Of a DNA stretch of 64,000 nucleotides, positions 1-13,600 are shown piece by piece. The translations under genes were made by a program, and so were the position numbers. Source of the DNA: Branchiostoma floridae. Taxonomy: Eukaryota; Chordata; Leptocardii; Amphioxiformes; Branchiostomatidae. Where the stretch lies: positions 717,910 through 781,909 of the forward strand of contig NC_049994.1 in NCBI RefSeq assembly GCF_000003815.2. Direction: 5' to 3'. Within the stretch, counting starts at the first letter, position 1. Every line of letters begins with the position of its first letter. Below the pieces are notes generated by a model. The model worked only from the letters and a program-made list of their open reading frames with translations, was not told the origin of the DNA and did not search any database.

Positions 1-1290
1 GGCGGGCGTTCATCACACTCTCTACACATGTATCCTGCAACACAGGTGGCATTCACCACACAATCTACACATGTATCCTGCAACACAGGCGGCATTCACC
101 ACACAATCTACACATGTATCCTGCAACACAGGCGGGCGTTCACCACACTCTCTACACATGTATCCTGCAACACAGGGGGCATTCTCCACACAATCTACAC
201 ATGTATCCTGCAACACAGGCGGGCGTTCACCACACAATCTACACATGTATCCTACAACACAGGCGGGCGTTCATCACACAATCTACACATGATATCCTGC
301 ACACAGGCGGCATTCACCACACAATCTACACATGTATCCTACAACACAGGCGGGCGTTCATCACACTCTCTACACATGTATCCTGCAACACAGGCGGCAT
401 TCACCACACAATCTACACATGTATCCTGCAACACAGGCGGCATTCACCACACAATCTACACATGTATCCTGCAACACAGGCGGCATTCACCACACAATCT
501 ACACATGTATCCTGCAACATAGGCGGGCGTTCACCGCACCCTCTACACATGTATCCTGCAACACAGGCGGCATTCACCACACAATCTACACATGTATCCT
601 GCAACACAGGCGGGCGTTCACCGCACTCTCTACACATGTATCCTACAACACAGGCGGGCGTTCATCACACTCTCTACACATGTATCCTGCAACACAGGCG
701 GGCGTTCACCACACAATCTACACATGTATCCTACAACACAGGCGGGCGTTCATCACACTCTCTACACATGTATCCTGCAACACAGGCGGCATTCACCACA
801 CAATCTACACATGTATCCTGCAACACAGGCGGCATTCACCACACAATCTACACATGTATCCTACAACACAGGCGGGCGTTCATCACACTCTCTACACATG
901 TATCCTGCAACACAGGCGGCATTCACCACACAATCTACACATGTATCCTGCAACACAGGCGGGCGTTCACCGCACCCTCTACACATGTATCCTGCAACAC
1001 AGGCGGGCGTTCACCGCACTCTCTACACATGTATCCTACAACACAGGCGGCATTCACCACACAATCTACACATGTATCCTGCAACACAGGCGGCATTCAC
1101 CACACAATCTACACATGTATCCTGCAACACAGGCGGGCGTTCACCGCACCCTCTACACATGTATCCTGCAACACAGGCGGCATTCACCACACAATCTACA
1201 CATGTATCCTGCAACACAGGCGGGCGTTCACCGCACTCTCTACACATGTATCCTGCAACACAGGCGGGCGTTCATCACACTATCTACACA
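1..1290. repeat. 43/44-bp minisatellite, about 30 units
   Basis: Tandem array entering from the left edge of the window. The shared core is ACACATGTATCCTGCAACAC. Two head types alternate irregularly: a 43-bp form with GGCGGCATTCACCACACAATCT (about 14 units) and a 44-bp form with GGCGGGCGTTC followed by ATCACACTCTCT, ACCGCACCCTCT or ACCGCACTCTCT (about 16 units). One unit near 285-305 is irregular (ATGATATCCTGCACACA). The array lies in the FBXL intron and ends 243 bases before the acceptor at 1533. Units are not multiples of 3 and contain no stop on the + strand, so long open frames here are repeat artefacts. Confidence 0.97.
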
Positions 1291-1533
1291 TAGAAAGAAG
1301 AGAGGAAACTGGATGGGACAGCCAATTTGTAAAAAAAAATTTATACCCCCCAGATGCACAACCATTAACCCTCCCCCTCACTAAATATCATACAGTTCCT
1401 AACATCAGAGCAAATACCTGTACTTTTCTCATAACCTTTACCATTTTACCCATTTTGAATATTAAAATACTTCATGTACAAGACCTGGAGTTTATTGCAT
1501 TACATTCTTCATCTGGTATTCCTTATTTTACAG

Positions 1534-1608
1534 GCTTGGAACATACTTGCACTGGATGGTAGCAACTGGCAAAGAGTGGATTTGTTTGACTTCCAAGTAG
1601 ATATAGAG
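1534..1608 (+). CDS. FBXL20: FBXL2/20 exon a (post-F-box segment)
   Basis: 25 codons, phase 0 to phase 0. Acceptor is TTATTTTACAG, donor GAG|GTGAGG. It encodes AWNILALDGSNWQRVDLFDF followed by QVDIE, the conserved end of the F-box region of FBXL2/20. Confidence 0.93.
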
Positions 1609-4600
1609 GTGAGGGACCAACACATTATGATCATCAGACATGTGACTTAACTAGAACAGTTTTCTTCTTTGCTCGTGTATTCTCCACTTAAAACCCTATC
1701 CATAGGCGGTAGGCCAAGGAATTGTTTTTGCATTGCCCGTGCTTTACTAGTAGTGCTTTACTGCCTGGATGATGTTAGGAGTGTGACTCTAAATGAAGTA
1801 CATGTACTCGGGATCACACGAGCGCGTGCTGAACATCGGCGAGTTCCGAGCAAAGGCACCTGAACGTTGCCAAAGGCGACCACTACGGCATCCCGCGAGC
1901 GGAGTGAGCAATAGGTAGGAAATGGCATTTCAAACATTGTCATTTTCTGCAAATTTTCGCCATGTAGAGTTCTATATTGAAATTATTTATCATCGGTGGA
2001 ACATTCAGTTTCACATTTAATCTAAAGTACATAGCAGGCATAATACACTTTCCACAAAAAAATACTACGTTTTGTGTTGTTGAAGTTTGCCCGATTTCCG
2101 GGCTCTGCGTTACCAGCACACACGGCACACAAAAATTTGTTTACCAAAATGCTGGCTATACACTAGCCACAATGCAGTTGTGTATTCATCGAAACACTGT
2201 TCTCGTAGAACTATTCATTTGCATGGTATTTTGCCATACTTGCATAACTAACTTGATGTGTTGCGCGACATCTGGTGACTCTGCCCCTTTGTCAACAACC
2301 TTTGGCTTGAGTGCCAGTTTGCTTGAGTGTGGCACCTCTGTGTACTGTATTTTCCTCTGTTGCAATATAAATTTTAAAAATAACAACCATTCTGAGGTCT
2401 ATTACAAATGCCCTATCTGGACCAAGGGGCTAAAAGTGCCTGTGCCAACTTTCATTCCACAACGTGTGCTAGGACTACGAAACTTGGTGACTTTTCCTAA
2501 AATATTGTTGGCAACAATTCTACAATAAAACTGTGAGTTTGTGATTTGTGTTGCCATGGCAATGGGTTTCTGACACATTCTACCTAATTTCGGTTTAAAT
2601 AATGAGGTTTCAAGGTTTTCTTGCCAGATCCACTGGGTTGGACAAGTCCATTAGCCTGCAGCTGATAGTCCCGGGCAAGTGAAAATGCTGATCGGACAAG
2701 TGCATGACCTACTTTACTTGTCAGATGGGAACTTTTTTTCTAATTTTGGACGGTACGTTTTATTATTTTTCTTAAAATTGGGGCTTTGCTAACCAGGGTA
2801 TCCCCTAAAAATAGACAGTTTGGGTTTTTCTGCTCATATTTCCTCGGTATTTTTGCTTGCAATTCATTGATTTTTCTGCGAAGCGGCGGAGATTTCCCCG
2901 CCGTCATGACAAAGATCTGTGAATCCGGGCGGCCAGTACGTAACATATCAGTCGATCTCGCTGTGACGCTGCAGAGAAAATGAAGTTATTGGAAGTAAAG
3001 AAGATGCCACGCTGACGTTTTGAAACACAGTTTTAATATGAATAACTTTGACGATCTAATAAAGCGCTTACCAACCAGCTTTCGATCAGTTCTCTGATCC
3101 TTCCCGAGTTATTCCCTTTCAAAAGGATGGTTTTATTGTGCATGCGCAGACAAATTGCTGTGGAATTTCGGGAATTTTGCCAATTGGATATATCCTTAAT
3201 AGTAATCCTAATATTTCTCTCTTTTTGAGTTACATATGGCTTATTTTTGAGCACACTAACATGAAATGCATTGTATTTATAAACTGTCCTCATCAATTAT
3301 GCAAATTGTTCCTGATTTGCATAATTAGCATTTAATTATGTAAGACATCTCTGAAGCAATCTACATTCCAAATATCATGATGATCCATCAACCCATTCCC
3401 AAGTTATTCCCCTCTTAAGGGATGATGCAACTACACATGCCTGTAGAAAAATTCCTGACATGCCTGCAAGATTTGGGGAATTCTTGTCAAACGGTCACAA
3501 ACTTTACCATTAGGCTCGCCCTTGAGGCATCGCCAAAAACCTACCCACATGGGGTGTTACATTAACAAGTGGGCTTAAGTGGGGTGTCCATGTTAATAAA
3601 ATAACAACCAATGCAAGGCTAAACAGACATTGGGAGTGATCAAACGCAACTTGTGGGCATGCCCAGCCAGGGTAAAATCACTTGCATACACGTATGACCC
3701 AACCTTGAATATGCTGCAACAGTATGGGATCCGTATACAAAGAAAGACAAAGTTAAACTAGGAAGGGTACAGAGCCAAGCTGCCAGACTCTGTACAAACA
3801 ACTACTCTCTCCTCTCAAATAGAAGTACCCCCTGGAATAAAAGTACCCCCCCTGGACAAATCTTCGAAATGTAATAAAAGTACCCCTTAGAATAAGAGTA
3901 TCCCTGGGAAAAATACCAAATTGACATGTAAACTGTGTCCATACTACTTCTGTCCAAGGGAAAGAAGATAATAAGCAGGTAGGGTCTTTTTATTCATTCA
4001 TCCCTGATTAAATAATGAACAGAATAGCTATAGATATCTCGTTTGAATCTTTTCACCATTTTGTAATAAAAGATAGCACAAATTTGTATAAAATAAATTC
4101 ATAGTATCCCTAATGTTGAAAAAAAATGGGCATAGGTTCCCCGCTATGACCCCTAACCGGGGGCCAACGGTGCTTTCAAATTCAACAAGTGAAAATTTAC
4201 ATGATAAATTTTCTACTTGGAACTTGAAGCCAGATATCAATGAAAATTGTTGTAACGCTATATTAATTATAGTTACTAACATAATAGAATAATTAGACAG
4301 CTGCTAGTACTTAGTCATATTTTCGTTAGACATTACCCCCAAATAAACACATATTATCACCCCCGAAATGAACAAAATATTTAAGGTTTGGTTATTAAAG
4401 AAATGCTAGGCTGTTTTCAAGTGCTAAAAACGCCACGTGGTGTGTTGGTACACCCGATCCCTCAATCTCGGAAGTAAGCAACCAAGGATTGCTGTAGCCT
4501 CACGAAGCTTTCCACGAAGTTGTATTCCGGAAGGGACGTAAAACGGGGGTCCCGTGCTAGAGGAGGTGCCTCGACCACGTTAAACAGCCTCATTACCCAC

Positions 4601-7600
4601 ACTTTGGGTACCTACTGGCTCAAAATACACCCGATATTGTTATAAAAACAAAGTTTTTGTTAGAGCTCATCTGTAAAAGTACCTCAGCTTTTCTGGCCAT
4701 TACAAGTTGTATTTTGACACTAGCCGCTACACTGAGAAAATCTTACGGTTATTTTTGTAAATCAACACTCTTGAAAATATAAATGGCCTTCTGTGTCCGT
4801 CATCAACCGAAAATATGATCTTTTTTACACCTTTACGGCATCATTTCCAAGATCTGTATCTGCTGTGCATACAATAAGGTGCTAGTTTAACTGTCACCGT
4901 GCGTGATATGGCGGCCATGTTTCGATCGGTTTGGATCGAGTATGGAGCTGTTTTTACCGGCAAATTCCTGCCGTTTTTTGAGAATTTGTGGCCTCGAAAC
5001 TCATATTGCAAGGGAAGCAAAGTTATAGTGGTTATTTTTACGTCCAATAATTCTTATGTGAACGAATGATTCTTTTGTTTGCTGCCGATAGTGCACTTGA
5101 AACACGGCTAGAAATTCCCTGTGCATCATGTGCTGGTATGACGTTTTCTGATCGACGTGTTTTGGTTACTGTAAATGTATTTAAGTTCGTGGGGATTTAA
5201 TTTCGCGGTAGCGGGAAAAAGGACTTTTCGCTGTGGTTTTAAGTTCACGGTAGCACCATGCACTGCAGTCTTTTACTGCTATGGAAAAATGTTTGCGGTG
5301 GTTCTGAATTCACGGTGATGCGGCCAGTGCGAAAACCGCGAGCATAAAACCACCGCAAAAGTTTCTGCATTTACAGTGTTACAAAGACTGTCAATTTGTT
5401 TAAATAAAAACTATTCTTCAAAACATCAGTGTGGCGTCTTGTTTTCTCCCAGTAACAACATTTAGCTTGTACTGTTATAGCGACAGATATGTTACGAGTA
5501 CCGCTAGGATCTTTGAGTCACAGCGGCGGAGAAATCTGCGCCGCTTCGTCCGAAAATACCGCGGAAATATGGGCAGAAAAACCTTAACTTTCAATGTTTA
5601 TTGGGTCCCTGGTTAGCAAAGCCCCTATTTGAAAAATTAAATAAACGTACTGTCTAAAATAAGAAAGTACCGGGTGGATTTTGAGGCGGAAAAAAAATAA
5701 CGTACCAGTACGTTTATTTGAGAGGTGAGAGTACAACAGGGTTGCTAGTGTTACCAAAATGAAAACAGATTTGCAGTGGATGACACTTGAAGACAGAAGG
5801 AAAATGTTCAGACTTTGCATGATGTACAAAATGACCAAAAAGATTGGCAATAAAACATTATTGCAATGGCGACGATTGTCATTTACAGGCACGGTGGTCA
5901 AATCACCAGGTGTTTCTTCTCAGTGCCTATTGTTTACGACTCCGCCCGCCCGCGGGCGTGGCTCGGGGCGTCAGAGGCACACGGCAGACGATAAAATATG
6001 ATACAAGTATCTTTCAATTTCATGCTCAATTCGATAATCACATTAAAAAACAAAAATAAGCAGTTGCAAATAAAGTTTATCGGCTTTAAAAATGCGTACA
6101 CGGTCGGAAATGACAAATGAAAATTTTCTGCTCCACTGACGTTAAAGTGTCACCTCAGGTTAACCTCAGGTTAATCAACTTTGACCTTTCCAAAAGTTGG
6201 ATTTCATAGAGATACACATTAATCATCGCCGAAAGCCTTTCTTAATAAGTTTCAGGCCCTAAAATGCATCCCTAAACTAGCATTTTTGCTGTCTATGCAT
6301 TTTTTATGCATTTTCATGTAGTTTTGGTACGTTTTCTCCCATAATTCAAGACTGTCGGTTTTGGGTGACATGCAAATGAACCGACATGGCGTCGGCTTGT
6401 TGTTCTTTCGCTTGGTGGTATTTTCGTCAAAAGTTACCTTTTAATTATCAAGATATGGGTCAATTTATGAATTGTACCCTTATGTTGCAGTTTCCACGCC
6501 GTAAACAGAACATGTTTGGAGTTATAATGAGCTGTGTCAGCTTAGATGACAGACCTTATTAGCGCTCCTTTGTCTTCGCGGGCACTTTCATGCAAATCGC
6601 CCCTTTGTGTCTGTGCTGGGAGTGGGAGTTTCAACTGTCAAACGAAATCTCTGGAATCGTTCAGTGTGTGTATTCAGTACTGTTGTCTCGTTTTTTTTAA
6701 AGCAAGGAGCTTTGATTAAAGCTATTTTAGATGACCCAGGTTTCGTCAAAATCGCGTTTCGCAAATTACTTGTATTGGATTGTGTAACGTAACTATTCTG
6801 GGCATCGGTTACATGAATCAGACTGGACTTTATGCTTTTTATCTATCCGTTTTTGTGTGTGGTTGGGTTTTTTCTTCTTTATTCTGTGTTTCATTTTTTG
6901 GCTACATTAGGTCAGCTATCGTTATGAGACTGTTAACCTGGACAAATGGCTGATACAGCCAAGTTGGCCCAACGACAAACAATATTCCGCGGGCTCACGA
7001 TCACGCTGCCCACTTTTTGTAATTCCCGTTCCCCATTACCTTTCCTACCCACACAAGATACTGGGAAGAATATTCAAGCGTCTGTCCAAGCCATCCCCGA
7101 AGTCCTGTGACTGATTACTCAAATGTTGCCGATAACGGAGGAAAACCGTGGAAATGGCGAGTGTTTGGGTCGAGTTTACGTGGCCCAAACAAAGAACAAA
7201 CATGGCGCACGCCAGGGATAGTCCACTGCATTGTAGGTGGAAATGTTGCGCGCGGTTTGATTGTTTTCTATATTGAACTCTGCAGAACGTAAATCAATTC
7301 ATTGCAGGACTTTTTTTTTCAAATAAAGAGAACACATTTCAAAGAATGTATGACTCAATAAGATACATGGTCTGAAAATAGATGGTGCCTGTTATTTCGA
7401 ATGTACAGCTCACCCATGCTGCTACAAATGATGTTACCCAAGCGGGATGATTGTTGTCACAACTTATGGCGGTGGTGGTAATTCGTAACAATTTACAAAG
7501 CATTTACCTTTTTGGAAAGGTCTAAAATGCCAGTTCAGGATTATAAAATCAACTTTAGGTCTACAACCCGGGCAATGATTGGAGAAAAAATATACAAACC

Positions 7601-10600
7601 AGGAATGACCCGATAGGCAGTTTGATCACATTTGGTGTCTTGATAATCATATTCTTATCAAGGAGGTTATAAAAAGGCATGTTTAACCTCCTTGCATAGA
7701 TTAAAGAGTGCATTTTCTGCGGCTTTCAGAAGACAACAATCATCCCATAGCAAAAATTGACCCATATACTGTTCACGCCGGCGCTATACTGAATCTTTTT
7801 CCAGGACTCAGCATTGCTGTGAAAGCCCAACATAAATCGTCAAACTTCATCAGCGGCGAGCCGACTGAGCCGATTATAGAATGTTTTTGGGTATTTTGAC
7901 GATAAGATAGACAAAACTACACTGACAAATTCTGTTGGTTTTGAGTCAGATTGGTATTGTTAAAACGTGCTATGTAGAACAATTGAAACCAGTGGCAGGC
8001 AACGCATATGAATAGCGGCGCTGGCGGAAAAAAGCAGCAGGGGAGATATCGTAACATAAACATTACTACGGCCGGCCTGTATAATTTTCAACCAATCACG
8101 GACAGTTTCCAATGGCGACAACAATGATTGGCGTCTAATTTTCATCAATATTCATGTCCCACAAGTGGGGATTTTTCATGCGGTTTTTGACCATCGTGAG
8201 GAGGTGAATATAAGACAAATGAAACCTGAAAAATAATGGACTGGGTGTTCCTGATAATGAAATTCTTTTGTTTTTACTGTCAACAGGATATTCCTTTCCT
8301 GTAGATATTTTTCCTGCGGGTTCCGAGACAACATCTAGCTTGTCTTGGTAATTGAAGAGGGATATGAAGTGTATAGAGCAGTCTATATACAAGTACAAAC
8401 TCGATGTAGTTATGACCCCTTCCTGACAGTAAGGACATCAAATGTTATAGTTGTGATGGAACAGCATCTGAAAACATCGTAACAGCCACACACTGTTTTA
8501 GAAAACAGGTACATCTTCTTTGGTTACAAACCGTCAGCTAGTCTGGACTAACGAGCTCTTGAGTGATGTCTGCCTCTTTCTCTTGTTACCAACTTTCTGC
8601 AGTGGTCTTTCTGTAATGTGACTGCCCCTCCTTTTTTGATTGGCACAACACTATGTTTGTCTTTTTGAGTTAGAAGAAAATGTGTGTTTTTCTATAAAAC
8701 TCAAAAGAAATGTGACAAATTTTGCAAATTCTACCTATATACAACTTATCAAGTGCTCCATCTGGACAACACCTGTGGCTGACTGTCCAGTTATCTAGGA
8801 CAAATGCCGGGGGGGGGGGGATTTTTGCAGACCGAACACAATAATATACCATTTGGCTTGCCCCTGAGACGTTGCCAAAAAGAACAAGAAACAGCCATGA
8901 CTTCAAGTACAAGAGTCGCCAACCTAGAATTGATGTGTTCAAATATTGATACTTTCCCAGAACTATCGTAGAGTGGAATTTGTTATCACCGAGCGCAGTA
9001 AGGGCATCCTCTCTGAATAGTTTTAAGAAATGCTTACAGATATATAATTATGCAAAAGTTAGGTGTGAACAGTGATGGGTCCTCCAGTGTAATATAACCA
9101 GCTGCTGCTGCGCCGCGTGCCTGCGAAGCTGGTGTGTTATGCCGAAGGTCTGTTATACCGGCTATATAGATCAGATCATCATAGTCCTTTTCGTCCTAGT
9201 ACAGATACAGAATACGTTTCTTCATAATCAAAGTATAGAATGATACTGGTAAGCAGAATTTTTTATATATAACATATGACATTTCTATTCACTGACAGTT
9301 ACTGTAGGTTACTAATTAGAGAAGATACTCCTTGTTTTTCATGGTGGGACTTCTCACATTTAGTGCTTTTTGTTTCCCTCTGGCAGAGTTCAGTAGTTGA
9401 ACACTTGTCCAGAAGATGTGGAGGTTTCCTGAGACAGCTGAGCCTGCGGGGATGTCAGAGTGTACAGGACAGGGCACTAGAGTGAGTAGGGCACATTTAC
9501 ACCACTTTCTTACATCCTCAGGGCTCGAAATTCATTTTTGGGATTAGGTGCACTGGTGCACCCAGCTTGAAAAATTGGGTAAACCAAAAATTTTTTGGGT
9601 GCACCACTTAAATTTAAGTAATAACCTAATAGCAAAACTTATTTACAAGCTATCAAATTCTTAAACAAGTACCATGACATACATTTTTGTTATCTTTCTA
9701 ACACTTAGATGTCAAGAATATGATGTATACTAGTATGCTTTGATGTCTTTACATACATAAACCTAGGAAAATATTTGGGTGCATCCTGTGCACCCACAGA
9801 AAATGATTGGGTGCACAGGTCCAATTTTGGGTGCACCTGGGTGCACATGCACCCAGTATTTCGAGCCCTGTATCGGACTCCAGTTGGACGATGGTGTTGC
9901 CTTACATTTCGTAAATTTGCCATCATATAATGTCAGCAGGCTTTCTCTAGGATTTTATTACAGGGGGTCCAAATTTCTTAGTGACTGAAAGACTGTTATG
10001 TTGTCAGTATACCAAATTCACATTATAGCTAGGCCCCGTAAATACAACATTTTGGCGACGGGGATCCCGAATGAACCCATGCGGACATCGGAACCAGTAA
10101 GAACTGCCCGAGGACAAACCGTGCAAACACCACGGCTCCAGTGCATTCCGTCTAGAGTGACACTTGAGAATGATACAGTATATGGCACACCCAGGCACCG
10201 CTCCGACATTCCCGCCATTCCATCCAACTGAGGGAGGAGGTCCATCGGTAGGAAAGAGGTGGAACAAGTGGCTGCAATGGTTCGAAAATTACCTTCTTGC
10301 AATCAACATTGCAAATGAGAATAGGAAAAAAGCTATGCTTTTGCATAGGTGAAGAAAGACATACGATATATGAGAATTTGAGCACTAATACCACAGCAGA
10401 TGTTCAACAAGTTGAAGAAACGCAACGTTTTTCATGAAGGTGAACGTGGAAGAAGATGACACTGGGAATAAGAATATTTGGACGAACTGCTCAACAACAA
10501 CAGCAAAGAACCAGATCAGGTAGTCAACGGAGAAGTCAACGAGAAACAACGCTAACCTACCAGGATGAGATGACCAAAATGTTGTATTTACGGGGCCTAG

Positions 10601-13600
10601 CTATGTGGAGCTATAGGAAGCACGTCTTGACTCTTGCAGGCCCCATAAATACACAGGGTGCATATATAAGCGGTACAGGCGCATCCACCTTCCATGGTGC
10701 AATTTTTTTGAGAAATTTAAGTTAAAATGGTTAAGGTCTCCTGACAGGCAAAATTACAGCCAGAGAGGTCACAATTGAAGACTGCGACTAAAGTGACCTT
10801 GTGGCATCCCTAGTCATCAGAATTTCATGTTCGTCAGAGAATCTGCTCCCCAGTGTAAGGACTTCTTTGGGGCATCCAATTTTTTATTTTATCTTATTTA
10901 TAGAACAGGGCATCTAATTGATGCCTACACGCATACCTGGCTAAAAGCCTGGTGGTGATACCAAGCAAAACTGTAGTGATATGGGAACAAAACGTGTGAG
11001 TGCTATACACATGTGAGCTCTTCTGACCAATCTTCACATCCTCTGTGAGACTAGAAACCCTCAGTGGGCGAACTTGAATTATCGGCTAGCCCATCAGTTA
11101 GCTCCTTATATTTTTCAACATGGAATGGCTTTGAATACAAATGTATAACTGGTCTTAAATTCCTCTTCTCCATCAATGAGTGTGGGACAGAAAGGGAAAG
11201 GCTGCAGGGCTCGAAATACACTTTGAAGTCAACTTGCACTGGTGCACGTTGAGCCAAAAGTTACTTGCACCGTAAGGAAATTACTTGCACAACCTGAAGT
11301 AGTGGACTATTAACCATGGATCACTTCTTCTGAAAATTTGCAAATGTACGTGTAGGGTTGTGTACCAGTACTGTACCGGTACAGTACTGGTACAATCAAT
11401 TAGGTACAGGTACAATTACATGTAGGTACAGGTACAAAACACCAGAACCCTGGTGTACCGGTACAGTAACTGTACCTATAATCCACAGCACATGTGGCAT
11501 GCACAGAGGGACTGCCAAGGGAATGACAGAAGAGTGACACTTCAAATTAAGGCAAATACTAGTCCCTTCAGATGGTAAAAAAACATTCCAAACTTGCATC
11601 TAGACATTTTGCATATACATGTTAGCATTCAGAAAAAATATGTATTTCTTTATTCATTATTTCATTGTCAACATGGGTATTATTTTTGTCTTAGTTTCCA
11701 TGAAATAATCCCTACTGGTGATGTTGGTGGTGTGGAATTATAGATTCTACACAATAGGTTTGTGTCTAGTGCACTTTAACACTGTATTTCAGTTCAAACA
11801 TACTTTTTTTGTCATTAAAGACTGCAAATATTTGAACATGCAGTTCAGGTTGAAATTCAGGTCCGGACCTGTACCTTAACCCGTGTACCTGTACCTGTAC
11901 CTTAAAATGTGTTTAGGTACATAGCTCTATGTACGTGGGTAAAAGGGGATACATGACCACATGTTTGGATATTTGTTTTTCTGTAGCCAGGGTATTTTAC
12001 TTCTGGGTTTAAACTTTAAGTTGTACAAAAAGTTTATTTCATAAAGATGTGAATTTAGGCTTAATTAAAGACAATTCAATGTCTATAACCCAATAAGATT
12101 CATAGATTTCTTGGCCAAAATTGCAAAAACATTCAGGAGCTCAGTTTCAATGGGTGCAAAGAGATACATTTTGTAACTGTTCCTGCATCCATGTGTGACA
12201 TCTGAGTTAGCATGTACCAACTATGACCTCTTTTTATGTTTCTTTGCAGAATATTTGCTCAGAATTGCAGAAATATAGAGAGCCTATGTCTTGCTGGGTG
12301 CAAAAAGATTACCAATGGGTAAGTACTGGAATTTTGGAGCAGAACTGGTATTGTATCAAGTTGGTTTCTCTTGATAAATGCTATTCACTTTGGTTCCTTT
12401 GCCAGTAGGTGGTTCACCGTATAACTTATGAAAAACCTGATTCCATCATATACAATTATTACCTGCATGAAAAATGGAGGTATAGTTTTTGGTGTGTCTG
12501 TGTGTGTGTGTCTGTTTGTGTTTCCAGATATTTGTGGTCACCATATCTCTAGAACCTTTGGATGGATTGTAATGATATTTTGTATGTGGGTAGGTGTTGG
12601 AAAGATGTCAGGGTCGATCTTGGGCCTGCAGCAGAACTTCGATTTTTTTGTATCTTTTGACCTGGACACACTATGGTGCATTGTTTGGTGGCAGATAGCT
12701 TATGACATAAGGAAGAAGTGATGTGTGTTTGTGCCCCCTAGCGGCTTGCTCTGGAACTGCAGGGGCAATTTTGTCAAAATCTTCCAAGGAGCATAACGGA
12801 GTATAGAATGATGGATTTCCATGATATTAAGTATGCAGGTATCTTTGGCAGAGATGTTCATAATGCGGTGCAAATTATGCAAATGTGGATACTTAATGAC
12901 AAAAATCTATATTTATAGTGTTTTCCGTTATACGGCTCAAATACCTGTAACATATTTAGTTTGTGGTAGGTGGAAGATAAGCAAATACCATTTATGCAAA
13001 TAATTTTCTAATTTGCATAATATTGCATAAAATAAATGTGTCCTAATTCATCTAAGTACATGTAGTCTTGATATGGATGATTGACTCGATGGTCATGAAA
13101 TGGTCATGAAATATGATAATCATATCATGTATCAATGCTTACAAATGTTATGAAATGAGGAAATTCTGTCATCTCTCTTTCATCACTGCATGCATGTGTG
13201 CAGGATGTTATTTCACCACAGTGACTGCAGGTTAAAGTAGGGCTAGTGCCGACCATTTTAGCACACTTAATCACATGCTTACTATCCGGTTTAAGCACAT
13301 ACAACTATACACATGCCCATTCACATAACATTGTTTTCACAGGACATGTAACAGCCTGGGGAAGTTCTCCCACAAGTTGCTGTGGTTAGACCTGGGGTCT
13401 TGTTCTCTCATCACCGACAATGCGCTCAAAGCACTCAGGTGAGTAGGTTGAAACTTTAGAGAAGATGCAGTTATGTCCAATCTTTAATGTGGTGTTGGAT
13501 ACAGTGTGTATTCCAAGTGACTAAGCACATTTTATCAGCTGATATTACTTTTACTCTAAAGGAATTTCATTGAGAACAACGTTTGACTGCATTTTTATCT

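Larger units (their letters stand above)
2735..5670. mobile_element. Long-inverted-repeat DNA element, about 2.9 kb, decayed
   Basis: The arm at about 2740-2965 is the diverged reverse complement of about 5480-5665. Shared blocks include GGGGCTTTGCTAACCAGGG, the GGCGGAGATTT region, GACAAAGATC/GATCTTTGAGTC, and the outer ACGGTACGTTT/AAACGTACTGT. No transposase frame survives between the arms. The interior instead holds a LINE piece, a 5S-type SINE and a small MITE. Alternatively these are two independent insertions in opposite orientation. Confidence 0.5.

Noticed and set aside
1-1290. CRISPR-like regular repeats, or a long repeat protein read from open + strand frames
   Set aside because: There are no unique spacers; the whole 43/44-bp unit repeats. 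Unit length is not a multiple of 3, so the frames are open only because the unit lacks stops.
114-1562. Coding continuation of the minisatellite frame into FBXL exon a
   Set aside because: The frame that runs to 1562 is not the frame of exon a, and a proper acceptor separates them.
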